A DNA stretch of 53,215 nucleotides, taken from positions 1 to 53,215 of the forward strand of contig DXBX01000019.1 in assembly GCA_019116285.1 (NCBI GenBank), read 5' to 3'. The position numbers and the translations under genes were made by a program. The DNA is from Candidatus Bacteroides merdigallinarum. Its GTDB lineage: Bacteria > Bacteroidota > Bacteroidia > Bacteroidales > Bacteroidaceae. Positions 24,733-35,141 of this stretch are shown here, one piece after another (the first letter of the stretch is position 1; each line of letters begins with the position of its first letter). Under the pieces are notes generated by a model. It had not been told where the DNA came from. It worked only from the letters and a program-made list of their open reading frames with translations, and searched no databases.

Positions 24733-25998
24733 ATGGCCAAGAAAGAAGAGACAGTAAGCCTGGTGGACACCTTTGCGGAATTCAAGGAACTGAAGAACAT
24801 CAACCGCACCACGATGGTGAGCGTGCTGGAAGAATCCTTCCGCAGCGTGATTGCAAAGATGTTTGGTACGGACGAGAACTATGACGTGATTGTGAACCCG
24901 GATAAAGGTGACTTCGAGATCTGGCGCAACCGCGAAGTGGTGGCCGACGAGGACCTGACAAATCCCAACCTGCAGATTCCGTTGAGCGAAGCGCAAAAGA
25001 TAGACGCCTCCTATGAGGTAGGCGAAGAGGTGACCGACGAAGTGAACTTCGCCAGCTTTGGCCGTCGTGCCATCCTGAACCTGCGGCAGACACTGGCTTC
25101 CAAGATATTGGAATTGGAAAAAGACACGCTGTACAACAAATATATAGATAAGGTGGGCACTATCATCAGCGCCGAAGTCTACCAGATATGGAAGAAGGAA
25201 ATGCTGCTGATGGACGATGAGCAGAACGAGCTGTTGCTCCCCAAGTCCGAACAGATACCCACCGACTTCTACCACAAGGGAGAAACGGTTCGCGCCGTAG
25301 TAGACCGCGTGGAGAACAAGAACAACAATCCGAAGATCATACTGAGCCGCACGTCGCCCGTCTTCCTGCAACGCCTCTTCGAACTGGAGGTGCCCGAGAT
25401 CAACGACGGCCTCATCACCATCAAGAAGATTGCCCGCATCCCCGGCGAACGTGCAAAAATTGCCGTAGAAAGCTATGACGACCGTATCGACCCCGTAGGA
25501 GCTTGCGTGGGTGTCAAGGGTAGCCGTATCCATGGTATCGTACGCGAACTGCGCAACGAGAATATCGACGTCATCAACTATACCAGCAATACACAGCTGT
25601 TCATCCAGCGCGCGCTGAGTCCTGCCCACATCTCGTCTATCAAGTTGAACGAGGAAGAACGCAAGGCCGAAGTATTCCTAAAACCCGAGGAAGTATCATT
25701 GGCCATCGGTAAGGGCGGCCTCAACATCAAGCTGGCCAGCATGCTGACGGAATATACCATCGACGTCTTCCGCGAAGTGGACGATAACACACCGCAGGGA
25801 GATGAGGATATCTATTTGGATGAGTTCCGCGACGAAATAGAAGGATGGGTCATCGACGCCATCAAGGGCATCGGCATTGAGACAGCTAAAGCCGTGCTGA
25901 ACGCCCCGCGCGAAATGCTCATTGAACAGGCTGATCTGGAAGAGGAAACCGTGGACGAAGTCATCCGCATCCTGAAGAAAGAGTTTGAAGAAGAATAA
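24733..25998 (+). CDS. nusA: Transcription termination/antitermination factor NusA
   Basis: Binds RNA polymerase and modulates pausing, termination and antitermination. The 421-aa protein has the N-terminal polymerase-binding domain, an S1 domain (KGETVRAVVDRVE with ILSRTSPVFLQRLFELEVPEI), then KH1 (DPVGACVGVKGSRI) and KH2 (LAIGKGGLNIKLASML). A short acidic C-terminal helix-hairpin segment ends at EEFEEE. It lacks the long repeat tail of enterobacterial NusA, normal for this phylum. It could act on its own leader hairpin at 24215, which is a speculation. Confidence 0.97.
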   Translation: MAKKEETVSLVDTFAEFKELKNINRTTMVSVLEESFRSVIAKMFGTDENYDVIVNPDKGDFEIWRNREVVADEDLTNPNLQIPLSEAQKIDASYEVGEEVTDEVNFASFGRRAILNLRQTLASKILELEKDTLYNKYIDKVGTIISAEVYQIWKKEMLLMDDEQNELLLPKSEQIPTDFYHKGETVRAVVDRVENKNNNPKIILSRTSPVFLQRLFELEVPEINDGLITIKKIARIPGERAKIAVESYDDRIDPVGACVGVKGSRIHGIVRELRNENIDVINYTSNTQLFIQRALSPAHISSIKLNEEERKAEVFLKPEEVSLAIGKGGLNIKLASMLTEYTIDVFREVDDNTPQGDEDIYLDEFRDEIEGWVIDAIKGIGIETAKAVLNAPREMLIEQADLEEETVDEVIRILKKEFEEE

Positions 25999-26029
25999 GT
26001 TAATGGGTTAAGGTGCCAAAAAAAACTAT

Positions 26030-28990
26030 ATGACGATTAGGTTAAACAAAGTAACAAGAGACTTGAACGTGGGAATCACGACCGCCGTCGAATTCCTGCA
26101 AAAGAAGGGATTTACCGTGGAGGCAAATCCCAACACGAAGATTACGGACGAGCAATTTGAAATGCTCAAGAAAGAATTCAGTACGGACAAAGACCTTAAA
26201 ATTAAATCGGAACGCTTCAGCCAAGAGCGGCAAAGCTACAAAGAACGCAATAAAGCCGCCGCCCGCACTGCAGCACACGAAAATAACGGAGCGCAGGAAA
26301 AAGAAAAAACAACGGAAGAGATAAAAACCGTCATTCCGGAGGATAAACTGCCCAAATTCAAACCGATAGGTAAGGTTGATCTGGAGAGCCTAAAGCACCC
26401 CAAACAAGCGGTGCCTGTTCCCCAAACGCCTAAATCAGAACCTGAACCTGAGCCAGAACCCGTTCAGGAAGCCGAACCCGTAGAAATGCCGCAACCCACT
26501 CCCGAAGTGGAAGAGCCAGTCCCGGCACCTGTAGCAGAGCAACCTCAAACGGAAGCACAGCCCGAGGAAGAGAAGCCTGTGGCAGAAGAACCCGTCGTCA
26601 CCCAAGAAGAACCGGAAACTCCGGCCGCCGAGGAAGAATCTCCTGCGGAAGAAGAGCAACCGGGCAAACAAGAAGAAGAGGTCTTCAAAATACATCATGA
26701 AGGCCTGGGCACCAAAATAAACATCATCGGCCAGATTGACTTGGCAGCGCTGAACCAATCCACACGTCCACGGAAGAAATCGAAGGAGGAAAAACGCCGC
26801 GAACGCGAGGAGAAAGAGAAACAACGCCAAGACCAGCGCAAACAGATGAAGGAGGCCATCATCAAGGAAATACGCCGCGATGACGCCAAGATCGGCAAAG
26901 ATGCCAAAGACGGAGACGCCAAAAAGAAACGCGCCCGCATCAATAAGGAAAAAGTGGATATCAATAGCGTATCCAACTTCCCGAAAGCCGGAGCCGGCGA
27001 CCATCCGAAAGGCGGAAACAACAAGGAAGCCCAAGGTAGCGGCAAGAAGAATAAGGATCGCTTCAAGAAGCCTGTTGTCAAGCAAGAGGTTAGCGAAGAA
27101 GATGTAGCCAAACAAGTAAAAGAAACATTGGCCCGCCTCACCGCCAAGGGCAAGAACAAGGCAGCCAAGTACCGCAAGGAAAAACGTGAACTGGATGCCG
27201 AACGCCGCCAGGAATTGGAGGATCAGGAAGAGGCTGAAAGCAAGGTACTGAAGCTGACGGAATTCGTGACGGCCAACGAGTTGGCCAGCATGATGAATGT
27301 ACCTGTGACGCAGGTCATCGCCACCTGCATGAGCGTGGGCATCATGGTATCCATCAACCAACGCCTGGATGCGGAGACCATCAACCTGGTGGCCGAAGAA
27401 TTCGGCTTCAAGACGGAATACGTCAGTGCAGAAGTGGCACAAGCTATTGTCGAAGAAGCCGACAAGGAAGAAGACTTGCAGCCGCGTGCCCCGATTGTAA
27501 CGGTGATGGGACACGTAGACCATGGTAAGACCTCATTGCTGGACTATATCCGCAAGTCAAACGTCATCGCAGGTGAGGCCGGCGGTATCACACAGCACAT
27601 TGGTGCTTACCACGTGACACTGGAAGACGGACGACAGATTACCTTCCTTGATACACCGGGACATGAAGCCTTCACAGCCATGCGTGCCCGTGGTGCCAAA
27701 GTTACGGACGTGGTCATCGTCATCGTAGCTGCGGACGACAATGTCATGCCGCAAACCAAGGAGGCTATCAACCATGCCATGGCTGCCGGCGTACCCATCG
27801 TATTCGCCATCAACAAGATAGATAAACCGGCCGCCAACCCGGACAAGATAAAGGAAGAGCTGGCCAACATGAACTACCTCGTCGAGGAGTGGGGCGGTAA
27901 ATACCAGTCGCAGGACATCTCCGCCAAGAAGGGCATCGGTGTCAATGAACTGCTGGAAAAGGTGCTGCTGGAGGCCGAGATGCTTGACTTGAAAGCCAAT
28001 CCCAACCGCCGTGCCACGGGCTCCATCATCGAATCATCCTTGGACAAAGGCCGCGGCTATGTGGCCACGGTGCTCGTGTCCAACGGTACACTGAAAGTGG
28101 GAGACATCGTTTTGGCCGGTACACACTACGGCAAGGTGAAAGCCATGTTCAACGAACGTAACCAGCGCATGAAGCAGGCCGGCCCGTCCGAACCTGCCCT
28201 TATCTTGGGTCTGAACGGTGCACCTGCCGCCGGCGATACCTTCCACGTTATCGAGACAGAGCAGGAAGCCCGTGAAATCGCCAACAAGCGCGAACAGCTG
28301 CAACGCGAACAGGGCCTGCGCACGCAGAAGATGCTGACCCTCGACGAAGTGGGCCGCCGCCTGGCACTGGGAGACTTCCACGAACTGAACATCATCGTCA
28401 AGGGCGACGTGGACGGTTCGGTAGAGGCATTGAGCGACTCGCTCATCAAGCTCTCCACAGAGCAGATTCAGGTGAACGTCATCCACAAGGGCGTGGGACA
28501 GATTTCGGAGTCCGATGTATCATTGGCCGCCGCATCCGACGCCATCATCGTGGGCTTCCAGGTGCGTCCGTCCAGCGGTGCCGCCAAGTTGGCCGAACAG
28601 GAAGGCGTGGACATCCGCAAGTACTCCATCATCTACGATGCCATCGAGGAAGTAAAGGCCGCCATGGAGGGTATGCTTGCCCCGACGCTGAAGGAGCAGG
28701 TAACCGCCACCATCGAAGTGCGCGAGGTATTCAACATCAGCAAGGTGGGTCAAGTGGCCGGTGCGATGGTGAAGACCGGCAAGGTGAAACGCACCGACAA
28801 GGCACGCCTCATCCGCGACGGTATTGTAGTCTACACCGGTGCCATCAATGCCTTGAAGCGATTCAAGGATGATGTAAAGGAAGTAGGTACCAACTTCGAG
28901 TGCGGTATCAGCCTGACCAACTGCAACGATATCAAGGTAGGCGATATTATCGAAACCTACGAGGAAGTGGAAGTAAAACAGACTCTGTAA
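26030..28990 (+). CDS. infB: Translation initiation factor IF-2
   Basis: GTPase that delivers initiator tRNA to the 30S subunit. The 986-aa protein has a short N-terminal IF2_N domain ([20 protein letters not shown]). A long low-complexity linker follows, first rich in Pro-Glu ([18 protein letters not shown]) then strongly basic. The G domain has GHVDHGKT near residue 494, DTPGHEAF and NKIDKP, and is followed by the C-terminal beta-barrel and IF2 domain. The linker is repetitive and may be variable between strains. Confidence 0.98.
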   Translation: MTIRLNKVTRDLNVGITTAVEFLQKKGFTVEANPNTKITDEQFEMLKKEFSTDKDLKIKSERFSQERQSYKERNKAAARTAAHENNGAQEKEKTTEEIKTVIPEDKLPKFKPIGKVDLESLKHPKQAVPVPQTPKSEPEPEPEPVQEAEPVEMPQPTPEVEEPVPAPVAEQPQTEAQPEEEKPVAEEPVVTQEEPETPAAEEESPAEEEQPGKQEEEVFKIHHEGLGTKINIIGQIDLAALNQSTRPRKKSKEEKRREREEKEKQRQDQRKQMKEAIIKEIRRDDAKIGKDAKDGDAKKKRARINKEKVDINSVSNFPKAGAGDHPKGGNNKEAQGSGKKNKDRFKKPVVKQEVSEEDVAKQVKETLARLTAKGKNKAAKYRKEKRELDAERRQELEDQEEAESKVLKLTEFVTANELASMMNVPVTQVIATCMSVGIMVSINQRLDAETINLVAEEFGFKTEYVSAEVAQAIVEEADKEEDLQPRAPIVTVMGHVDHGKTSLLDYIRKSNVIAGEAGGITQHIGAYHVTLEDGRQITFLDTPGHEAFTAMRARGAKVTDVVIVIVAADDNVMPQTKEAINHAMAAGVPIVFAINKIDKPAANPDKIKEELANMNYLVEEWGGKYQSQDISAKKGIGVNELLEKVLLEAEMLDLKANPNRRATGSIIESSLDKGRGYVATVLVSNGTLKVGDIVLAGTHYGKVKAMFNERNQRMKQAGPSEPALILGLNGAPAAGDTFHVIETEQEAREIANKREQLQREQGLRTQKMLTLDEVGRRLALGDFHELNIIVKGDVDGSVEALSDSLIKLSTEQIQVNVIHKGVGQISESDVSLAAASDAIIVGFQVRPSSGAAKLAEQEGVDIRKYSIIYDAIEEVKAAMEGMLAPTLKEQVTATIEVREVFNISKVGQVAGAMVKTGKVKRTDKARLIRDGIVVYTGAINALKRFKDDVKEVGTNFECGISLTNCNDIKVGDIIETYEEVEVKQTL

Positions 28991-29002
28991 AATATCCTAT
29001 AC

Positions 29003-29049
29003 GAAAAAAGAGAGGGTGTGTCGTAATAATCGATGCACCCTCTTTTTTC
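29003..29049 (+). terminator. Intrinsic terminator after infB
   Basis: AGAGGGTG (29011-29018) pairs with CACCCTCT (29036-29043), extended by A and T runs on both sides. A six-T tract follows for the plus strand and a matching A run precedes. It would end the rimP-nusA-infB transcript. Confidence 0.85.
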
Positions 29050-29532
29050 GTCAATAACACAAATGTAGTTCGCTCTCTTCAAACTGCAATATTTTGAATA
29101 AACGGGGGGCCGTGGCGAACTGAAGGTTGTAATCGGATTTCGTCTGCCCATTACGTATGGCAATGGATATGGAAAGAACAACTGTCGCTTTATAGTAAAT
29201 ATTTATTCCTGTATATCGGCGCATTTCATTAACTTATGCATGTCTTTTATGCTTCCCTTTCTGCGCCTTTCCCGAAAGAGACCAAAAAGAGAGGAGAAAG
29301 AGAGGAAAAAGAGAGGAGAAACGAAGGGATAACGGATGAACGGCAAACAAAAATCAAACTCTTTTACACAAAATAATATATGCCGCTGAATATCACCATT
29401 TTGCAATAGTTTATCTTCTCATATTTTTTGTCTGAATTCACCCGTTAAAGAGATATTTTTCTCCCAAATGCCCTGATTAATTATGTTAATTTAATTATCT
29501 AACTCAACATAGAATCTGTAAAAATTCAGGAT
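29050..29532. other. Intergenic stretch without a gene
   Basis: This 483-bp AT-rich stretch between the infB terminator and the DUF4890 gene contains no credible ORF, tRNA or clear promoter for the plus strand. The one structured part is an exact 11-bp-period purine repeat at 29289-29321 (three units of GAGAGGAGAAA or GAGAGGAAAAA). Confidence 0.6.
29289..29321. repeat. 11-bp purine tandem repeat, three units
   Basis: GAGAGG occurs at 29289, 29300 and 29311, each followed by an A-rich pentamer. The period of 11 bp is close to one helical turn and half of the 22-bp period seen elsewhere in the window. Confidence 0.75.
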
Positions 29533-30111
29533 TCACCAACGTGCACCCGGCCGATTCTCGCGGTAAGCTTTGTACTGCTCTTCCGTCATGATCTTCTTCA
29601 GATTTTCCTCATAAGCATTGCGAGCGGCGTTACGTTCCTCAAAAGCCTTCTTACGCTCAGCGGCACGCTCCTCCAATTCTTCCTTCGTGGGAGCCGGACG
29701 GCGGGTATCATCATAATAGGGACAATCGGGAGCATGATGTCTGTCCACAACATAAGCCTCACGGCAATAGTGGGCATGACGTGAACCTCCACAACATCCT
29801 CCACGATGCCAGTCGCGACGATGATGAGGACGGCCTGCCCAACGACGGTCACGGTCGCCGGGACGTGGACCGGGACGCAAACCGGAGTTATCACCCCGCT
29901 TCCGAAGCCACTCCAGATTGGCTTCCGTCAGTTCCTTCACCTGCTTCTCGTCCAGATTGTAACGCTCGGCCATATCCAAGGCCATCATTTCAGCACGCAA
30001 CTTTAGCCGCTGCTCGGAATAATCACGGCGCTCATCTTGCGCCATCGCATTTCCCGCACCTGCGAATAACACTGCCAAGAGGCATACAATGGTCAATCTC
30101 ATCGTCTTCAT
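29533..30111 (-). CDS. Secreted DUF4890-type protein with His/Cys-rich centre
   Basis: The 192-aa protein has a Sec signal (TIVCLLAVLFAGAGNAMAQ). The mature part begins with a helical, charged region (MALDMAERYNLDEKQVKELTEAN) and ends with another (KIMTEEQYKAYRENR), the DUF4890 pattern, reminiscent of periplasmic Spy/CpxP. The centre, about residues 90-130, is rich in His, Arg, Gly and Cys (HHRRDWHRGGCCGGSRHAHYC) and could bind metal. Function is not established. Confidence 0.75.
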   Translation of the reverse strand: MKTMRLTIVCLLAVLFAGAGNAMAQDERRDYSEQRLKLRAEMMALDMAERYNLDEKQVKELTEANLEWLRKRGDNSGLRPGPRPGDRDRRWAGRPHHRRDWHRGGCCGGSRHAHYCREAYVVDRHHAPDCPYYDDTRRPAPTKEELEERAAERKKAFEERNAARNAYEENLKKIMTEEQYKAYRENRPGARW

Positions 30112-30146
30112 TGCTTTTTAAGTTTATTGGTTACAGGTTTATGACA

Positions 30147-30154
30147 CAAAGTTA
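30147..30154 (-). promoter_or_regulatory. -7 box for the DUF4890 gene
   Basis: Minus-strand TAACTTTG followed by TGTC, an exact match, 36 bp before the start codon at 30111. Confidence 0.6.
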
Positions 30155-30229
30155 TGTAAAAAGTTTAACGAAACATCGGTGTTTTACATTTAATTAGTAA
30201 CTTCGCAGGCGAAATATATTGTTGTATAT

Positions 30230-32476
30230 ATGAAATCATTCAACCTATTGATTATGTCAGCCATTCTTTTGGCAACAGCCTCCTGCGGAGGAGGCAAGGA
30301 AACGGCACCCGCACAGGAAGCGGCAAATCCGGACAGCCTCCTCATCGAGCGGTCGGACATCCGGATCAAAGGCAAACGCCTGACGCCCGAAGCCCTCTGG
30401 GCCATGGGACGCATAGGCGGCGTGGCCGTGTCGCCCGACGCCGGGAAGGTGGCCTACACCGTGAGCTACTACAGCGTGCCCCAGAACAAGAGCAACACAG
30501 AGATATTCGTGATGAACGCCGACGGCAGCGCCAACACCCAGCTGACCCGCGACGAGTGGCAGGAGAGCCAGCCGACGTGGATCAAGGACGGCAAGAAGCT
30601 GGCCTATCTGAGCAACGAGAGCGGCTCCATGCAGGTGTGGGAAATGGATCCGGACGGCTCGGACCGCCACCGGCTGACCGACTATGAGGGCGGCATCGAA
30701 GGCTTCTCTTTCAGCCCCGACGGCAAGAAGCTGCTCTTCATCGCGCAGGTGAAGACGGTGAAGAGCACCGCCGAGAAGTATCCCGACCTGCCACAGACCA
30801 GCGGCATCATCGTGGACAGCCTGATGTACAAGCATTGGGACGAGTGGACCACCACCGCCCCGCATCCTTTCGTGGCCGACTTTGACGGCGACGAAATCAG
30901 CAACATCCGCGACATCCTGGAGGGCGAGCCCTACGAAAGCCCCATGAAGCCCTTCGGCGGCATCGAGCAGCTGGCGTGGAGTCCCCAGTCGGACAAAATC
31001 GCCTACACCTGCCGCAAGAAGACGGGCAAGGCCTACGCCGTCTCCACCGACTCGGACATCTACCTCTACGACCTGAAGGCGGACAGCACCGTTAACCTCT
31101 GCAAGGACGAGGGAATAAAGTCGCTGGTGCCTATTGAACTACAGAAAGCCATGGCCGGCGAACCCGTCCACAAAGCCATCGGCTCATCCCGTGGGGCAGA
31201 TATGAACCTGGGCTACGACATCAACCCGCAGTTCTCGCCCGACGGCAAATACATAGCCTGGCAGAGCATGGCCCGCGACGGCTACGAGAGCGACCTCAAC
31301 TGCCTCTACGTCCTCGACCTGGAGAAGATGGAGAAGTTCTGCGCCAGCGGCAGCTTCGACACCAACGTGGACAGCTACCTCTGGGCCACAGACTCGCTGT
31401 TCTACCTCACCGCCACGTGGCACGGCACCACGCAAATCTACTCCCTGGGCCTGAACGACTGGAAGGAAGACAAACTCCCCGTCAAGCTCACCGACGGCCT
31501 GCACGACTACGGCAGCATCGCCCTCTGCGGCAACAACCTCATCGCCACACGCCACTCGATGAGCCAGGCCGATGAAATCTACATCGTGGCCCCCGGCACC
31601 GCCGCACGCAACCAGTATGCCGAGAGCCGCCAGCTGACGCAGGAGAACCGCCACATCTACGACCAGCTGGAGATGGGCCGCGTGGAAGAGCGATGGATCA
31701 AGACGACGGACGACAAGGATATGCTCGTGTGGGTGATCTACCCGCCGCAGTTCGACCCGAAGAAGAAGTATCCCACCTTATTATATTGTGAAGGCGGCCC
31801 GCAAAGCCCGCTCAGCCAGTTCTGGAGCTTCCGCTGGAACTTCCAAATGATGGCAGCCAACGACTACATCGTCGTGGCTCCCTGTCGCCGCGGCATGCCG
31901 GGATTCGGCACGGAGTGGAACGAAGCCATCAGCGGCGACTACGGCGGCCAGTGCATGAAGGACTATCTGACGGCCATCGACGCCGTGGCTCAGGAGCCGT
32001 TCGTGGACCGTAATCACCTGGGATGCGTGGGCGCCAGCTTCGGCGGCTTCTCCGTCTACTGGCTGGCCGGACACCACGAGGGACGCTTCAAGGCGTTCAT
32101 CGCCCACGACGGCATCTTCAACATGGAGATGCAGTACCTAGAGACCGAAGAGAAATGGTTTGCCAACTGGGACATGGGCGGCGCTTATTGGGATACGGAG
32201 AACGAAACGGCACAGCGCACCTTCGCCAATTCGCCCCACAAGTTTGTAGACAAGTGGGACACCCCCATCCTCTGCATCCACGGCGAGAAGGACTACCGCA
32301 TCCTGGCCAACCAGACCATGGCCGCCTTCGACGCCGCCCAGCTGCGTGGCATCCCGTCGCAACTGCTCATCTTCCCCGACGAGAACCACTGGGTGCTGAA
32401 GCCCCAGAATGGCGTGTTGTGGCAACGGACGTTCTTCGCCTGGCTGGACCGGTGGCTGAAGCCGGATAAGCAATAA
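30230..32476 (+). CDS. S9 family peptidase lipoprotein (DPP5/acylaminoacyl-peptidase type)
   Basis: The 748-aa protein starts with a lipoprotein signal (LLIMSAILLATASC, lipobox Cys). A TolB-like beta-propeller follows with repeated blade motifs such as FSPDGKKLLF and FSPDGKYIAWQS. The C-terminal alpha/beta hydrolase has the nucleophile in GASFGG (near residue 603), Asp in HGEKDYRI and His in DENHWVLKP. It would trim peptides in the periplasm. It is a distinct subfamily from the DPP IV-like peptidase at 7146-9362. It is followed by cvpA after 6 bp. Confidence 0.92.
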   Translation: MKSFNLLIMSAILLATASCGGGKETAPAQEAANPDSLLIERSDIRIKGKRLTPEALWAMGRIGGVAVSPDAGKVAYTVSYYSVPQNKSNTEIFVMNADGSANTQLTRDEWQESQPTWIKDGKKLAYLSNESGSMQVWEMDPDGSDRHRLTDYEGGIEGFSFSPDGKKLLFIAQVKTVKSTAEKYPDLPQTSGIIVDSLMYKHWDEWTTTAPHPFVADFDGDEISNIRDILEGEPYESPMKPFGGIEQLAWSPQSDKIAYTCRKKTGKAYAVSTDSDIYLYDLKADSTVNLCKDEGIKSLVPIELQKAMAGEPVHKAIGSSRGADMNLGYDINPQFSPDGKYIAWQSMARDGYESDLNCLYVLDLEKMEKFCASGSFDTNVDSYLWATDSLFYLTATWHGTTQIYSLGLNDWKEDKLPVKLTDGLHDYGSIALCGNNLIATRHSMSQADEIYIVAPGTAARNQYAESRQLTQENRHIYDQLEMGRVEERWIKTTDDKDMLVWVIYPPQFDPKKKYPTLLYCEGGPQSPLSQFWSFRWNFQMMAANDYIVVAPCRRGMPGFGTEWNEAISGDYGGQCMKDYLTAIDAVAQEPFVDRNHLGCVGASFGGFSVYWLAGHHEGRFKAFIAHDGIFNMEMQYLETEEKWFANWDMGGAYWDTENETAQRTFANSPHKFVDKWDTPILCIHGEKDYRILANQTMAAFDAAQLRGIPSQLLIFPDENHWVLKPQNGVLWQRTFFAWLDRWLKPDKQ

Positions 32477-32482
32477 AGCGCT

Positions 32483-33010
32483 ATGAACACCCTCGACATC
32501 ATCTTCCTCCTCGTCATCGGCCTGGGCATCGTCCTGGGCTTTGCGAAGGGGGCGCTGAAACAACTGGCCGCGCTGCTGGGACTGGTGGTGGGACTGCTGG
32601 CAGCCAAGGCCCTGTATGCCACGGTGGCCGAGCGGGTGTTCAGTCAGGTGACGGACAATCTCACCGTGGCGCAAGTGCTGGCCTTCGTGGCCATCTGGGT
32701 GGCCGTGCCGCTGCTGTTCTGGCTGGTGGCCGCGCTGCTTACCAAGGCGATGGAGGCCATCTGCCTGGGGTGGGTGAACCGCCTGCTGGGCGCCGCGCTG
32801 GGCGGACTGGTACACGCCCTGGTGCTGAGCCTGCTGGTGTGTGTGGTCGAGGTGGTGGACACAGACGATGTCCTGCTGAGCCGTGACGCCAAACGCCAAT
32901 CCCTGCTCTACCATCGCCTGGAGCCGCTGGCCGGACTCTTCCTGCCCGCCGCACAAGACATTACGAAACAAATCTATAACGAGATAAACGATGCAACCCA
33001 ACGAATCTGA
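32483..33010 (+). CDS. CvpA family membrane protein
   Basis: The 175-aa protein has four probable membrane helices and the CvpA pattern [24 protein letters not shown] with a Gly-rich first helix. E. coli CvpA is linked to colicin V export and bile-salt and envelope tolerance. The function here is not known in detail. The end overlaps the sufB start by 20 nt, so translation of sufB is probably coupled to it. Confidence 0.88.
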   Translation: MNTLDIIFLLVIGLGIVLGFAKGALKQLAALLGLVVGLLAAKALYATVAERVFSQVTDNLTVAQVLAFVAIWVAVPLLFWLVAALLTKAMEAICLGWVNRLLGAALGGLVHALVLSLLVCVVEVVDTDDVLLSRDAKRQSLLYHRLEPLAGLFLPAAQDITKQIYNEINDATQRI

Positions 33011-34481
33011 CAAGAATAAAGATAAGGACCTCAAGACGGACAACGAGCTGGTGCGCCGCCTCACGGAGGAGAAGTACAAGTACGGATTCACCACCGACGT
33101 GCACACCGACATCATCGACCGCGGACTGACGGAGGACACCGTGCGCCTCATCTCCGAGAAAAAAGGCGAACCGGAGTGGCTCCTGGACTTCCGCCTCAAG
33201 GCCTACCGTCACTGGCTGACGATGGACATGCCCACGTGGGCCCACCTCCGCATCCCGGAGATTGACTACCAGGCCATCTCCTACTACGCCGACCCCACGG
33301 CGCAGAAGAAGGACGCGCCCAAGTCGTTGGACGACGTAGACCCCGAGCTCATCAAGACCTTCAACAAGCTGGGCATCCCCCTGGAGGAGCAGATGGCGCT
33401 GAGCGGCATGGCCGTGGACGCCGTGATGGACTCCGTGTCCGTCAAGACCACCTTCAAGGAGACGCTGATGGAGAAAGGCATCATCTTCTGCTCCATCAGC
33501 GAGGCCGTGCGCGAGCATCCCGACCTGGTGCAAAAGTACCTGGGCTCGGTGGTGCCCTACCGCGACAACTTCTTCGCCGCACTCAACTCCGCCGTGTTCT
33601 CCGACGGGTCGTTCGTCTATATTCCCAAGGGCGTACGCTGCCCTATGGAATTGTCCACCTACTTCCGCATCAATGCCCGCAACACGGGCCAGTTCGAGCG
33701 CACCCTCATCGTGGCGGACGATGACAGCTACGTGTCCTACCTGGAGGGCTGCACCGCCCCGATGCGCGACGAGAACCAACTGCACGCCGCCATCGTGGAA
33801 ATCGTGGTCCACGACCGCGCCGAGGTGAAGTACAGCACCGTGCAGAACTGGTATCCCGGCGATGCCGAGGGCCGTGGCGGCGTGTACAACTTCGTCACCA
33901 AGCGCGGCCTGTGCAAGGGCGAATCCTCCAAGCTCTCCTGGACGCAAGTGGAGACGGGCAGCGCCATCACGTGGAAGTATCCCAGCACCATCCTGGCGGG
34001 CGACAACTCCGTGGGCGAGTTCTACAGCGTGGCCGTCACCAACCACCACCAGCAGGCAGACACGGGCACGAAGATGATACACATCGGACGCAACACCCGC
34101 TCCACCATCGTCAGCAAAGGCATCTCCGCCGGACTGAGCGAGAACTCCTACCGCGGCCTGGTCAAGGTGGGTCAGCGTGCCGACAACGCCCGCAACTACA
34201 GCCAGTGCGACTCCCTCCTGCTGGGCAGCCATTGCGGCGCGCACACCTTCCCCTATATGGACATCCACAACGAGACGGCCGTGGTGGAGCACGAAGCCAC
34301 CACGTCCAAAATCAGCGAGGACCAGATATTCTACTGCAACCAGCGCGGCATCTCCACCGAGGATGCCGTGGGCCTCATCGTCAACGGCTATGCCAAGGAG
34401 GTGCTCAACAAGCTGCCGATGGAGTTTGCCGTGGAGGCTCAGAAGCTGCTGAGCGTGTCGCTGGAGGGGAGCGTGGGGTAA
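32991..34481 (+). CDS. sufB: Fe-S cluster assembly scaffold SufB
   Basis: Scaffold subunit of the SufBCD complex, on which iron-sulfur clusters are built. The 496-aa protein has the SufB N terminus ([19 protein letters not shown]) and the right-handed beta-helix core. The C-terminal region has [20 protein letters not shown], where the Cys-containing [10 protein letters not shown] is characteristic, and [19 protein letters not shown]. Length is normal. It is separated from sufC by a toxin-antitoxin pair, which is unusual. Confidence 0.97.
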   Translation: MQPNESDKNKDKDLKTDNELVRRLTEEKYKYGFTTDVHTDIIDRGLTEDTVRLISEKKGEPEWLLDFRLKAYRHWLTMDMPTWAHLRIPEIDYQAISYYADPTAQKKDAPKSLDDVDPELIKTFNKLGIPLEEQMALSGMAVDAVMDSVSVKTTFKETLMEKGIIFCSISEAVREHPDLVQKYLGSVVPYRDNFFAALNSAVFSDGSFVYIPKGVRCPMELSTYFRINARNTGQFERTLIVADDDSYVSYLEGCTAPMRDENQLHAAIVEIVVHDRAEVKYSTVQNWYPGDAEGRGGVYNFVTKRGLCKGESSKLSWTQVETGSAITWKYPSTILAGDNSVGEFYSVAVTNHHQQADTGTKMIHIGRNTRSTIVSKGISAGLSENSYRGLVKVGQRADNARNYSQCDSLLLGSHCGAHTFPYMDIHNETAVVEHEATTSKISEDQIFYCNQRGISTEDAVGLIVNGYAKEVLNKLPMEFAVEAQKLLSVSLEGSVG

Positions 34482-34501
34482 ATGAAGAAGGAGGAACATT
34501 T

Positions 34502-34789
34502 ATGAATACGACTATGAACCTGAACGCCGAGTTGTTGCGCGAGTTGAGCTACCTCGCCGACAACGAGAACTATCTGAAGAAAGCTCTGAAGGCCATCAAA
34601 AAGCTGGTGGCGCAGAAGGAAAAGGAAGAAACCTTTCCCACCACCGCGTCCGAAGAGGCCGAGGAATACCGCCCCCTGAGCAAGGCCGAGGTGATGGAGA
34701 ATATCCGCCAGGCCTTCGAGGATGCAAAATTGATACGGGAAGGAAAGATGAAAGGCATACCAGCGGAGGACTTGCTCAATGAACTATAA
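34502..34789 (+). CDS. Antitoxin-like small protein of a type II toxin-antitoxin pair
   Basis: The 95-aa product (MNTTMNLNAELLRELSYLAD) has a helical, highly charged make-up with a central Lys-rich coil. It ends IPAEDLLNEL. The start ATG 34502 has a full AGGAGG at 34489-34494 with 7-nt spacing, uncommon in this window. It overlaps the next gene by 11 nt, the usual coupling of antitoxin and toxin. I infer antitoxin function from this and from the RelE-like partner, not from a DNA-binding motif, which I do not see. Confidence 0.7.
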   Translation: MNTTMNLNAELLRELSYLADNENYLKKALKAIKKLVAQKEKEETFPTTASEEAEEYRPLSKAEVMENIRQAFEDAKLIREGKMKGIPAEDLLNEL

Positions 34790-35117
34790 GATAGAAGCGA
34801 CCGAAAAGTTCAAGAAAGAACTGAAACGACTGGGCAAGAAGTACCGTTCAATGAAAGAGGATTATGCCCAACTATTGGCCTCGTTAGAAGAGTACCCCAC
34901 CCAAGGAGCCGACCTCGGTGGCGGCGTGCGCAAAGTCCGTATGGCCATCACGTCGAAAGGCAAGGGTAAGAGCGGCGGTGCCAGAGTCATCACGCTGACG
35001 GTGCTCGTCACCGCCACGGATACGGATCTGTGGCTACTCACCATCTACGACAAATCGGAACGCGAAAGCATCAGCGACCAAGAGATACAGGAACTGCGAG
35101 AGCAAATAGAAGAATAA
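34779..35117 (+). CDS. RelE/ParE-superfamily toxin-like protein
   Basis: The 112-aa protein begins MNYKIEATEKFKKELKRLGKKYRS, the RelE-type pattern of a beta strand and a basic helix, and has KVRMAITSKGKGKSGGARVI and WLLTIYDKSERESIS near the end. RelE-type toxins cleave mRNA on the ribosome, while ParE-type toxins act on gyrase. The residues here do not decide between them. It lies between sufB and sufC, 24 bp before sufC, so both are probably read from the suf transcript. Confidence 0.78.
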   Translation: MNYKIEATEKFKKELKRLGKKYRSMKEDYAQLLASLEEYPTQGADLGGGVRKVRMAITSKGKGKSGGARVITLTVLVTATDTDLWLLTIYDKSERESISDQEIQELREQIEE

Positions 35118-35141
35118 TCTATATAAACAAGAACCATATAT

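Noticed and set aside
26435..26700. Coding tandem repeat in infB as a special feature
   Set aside because: The Pro-Glu-rich repeats are the usual low-complexity linker of IF-2 in this phylum.
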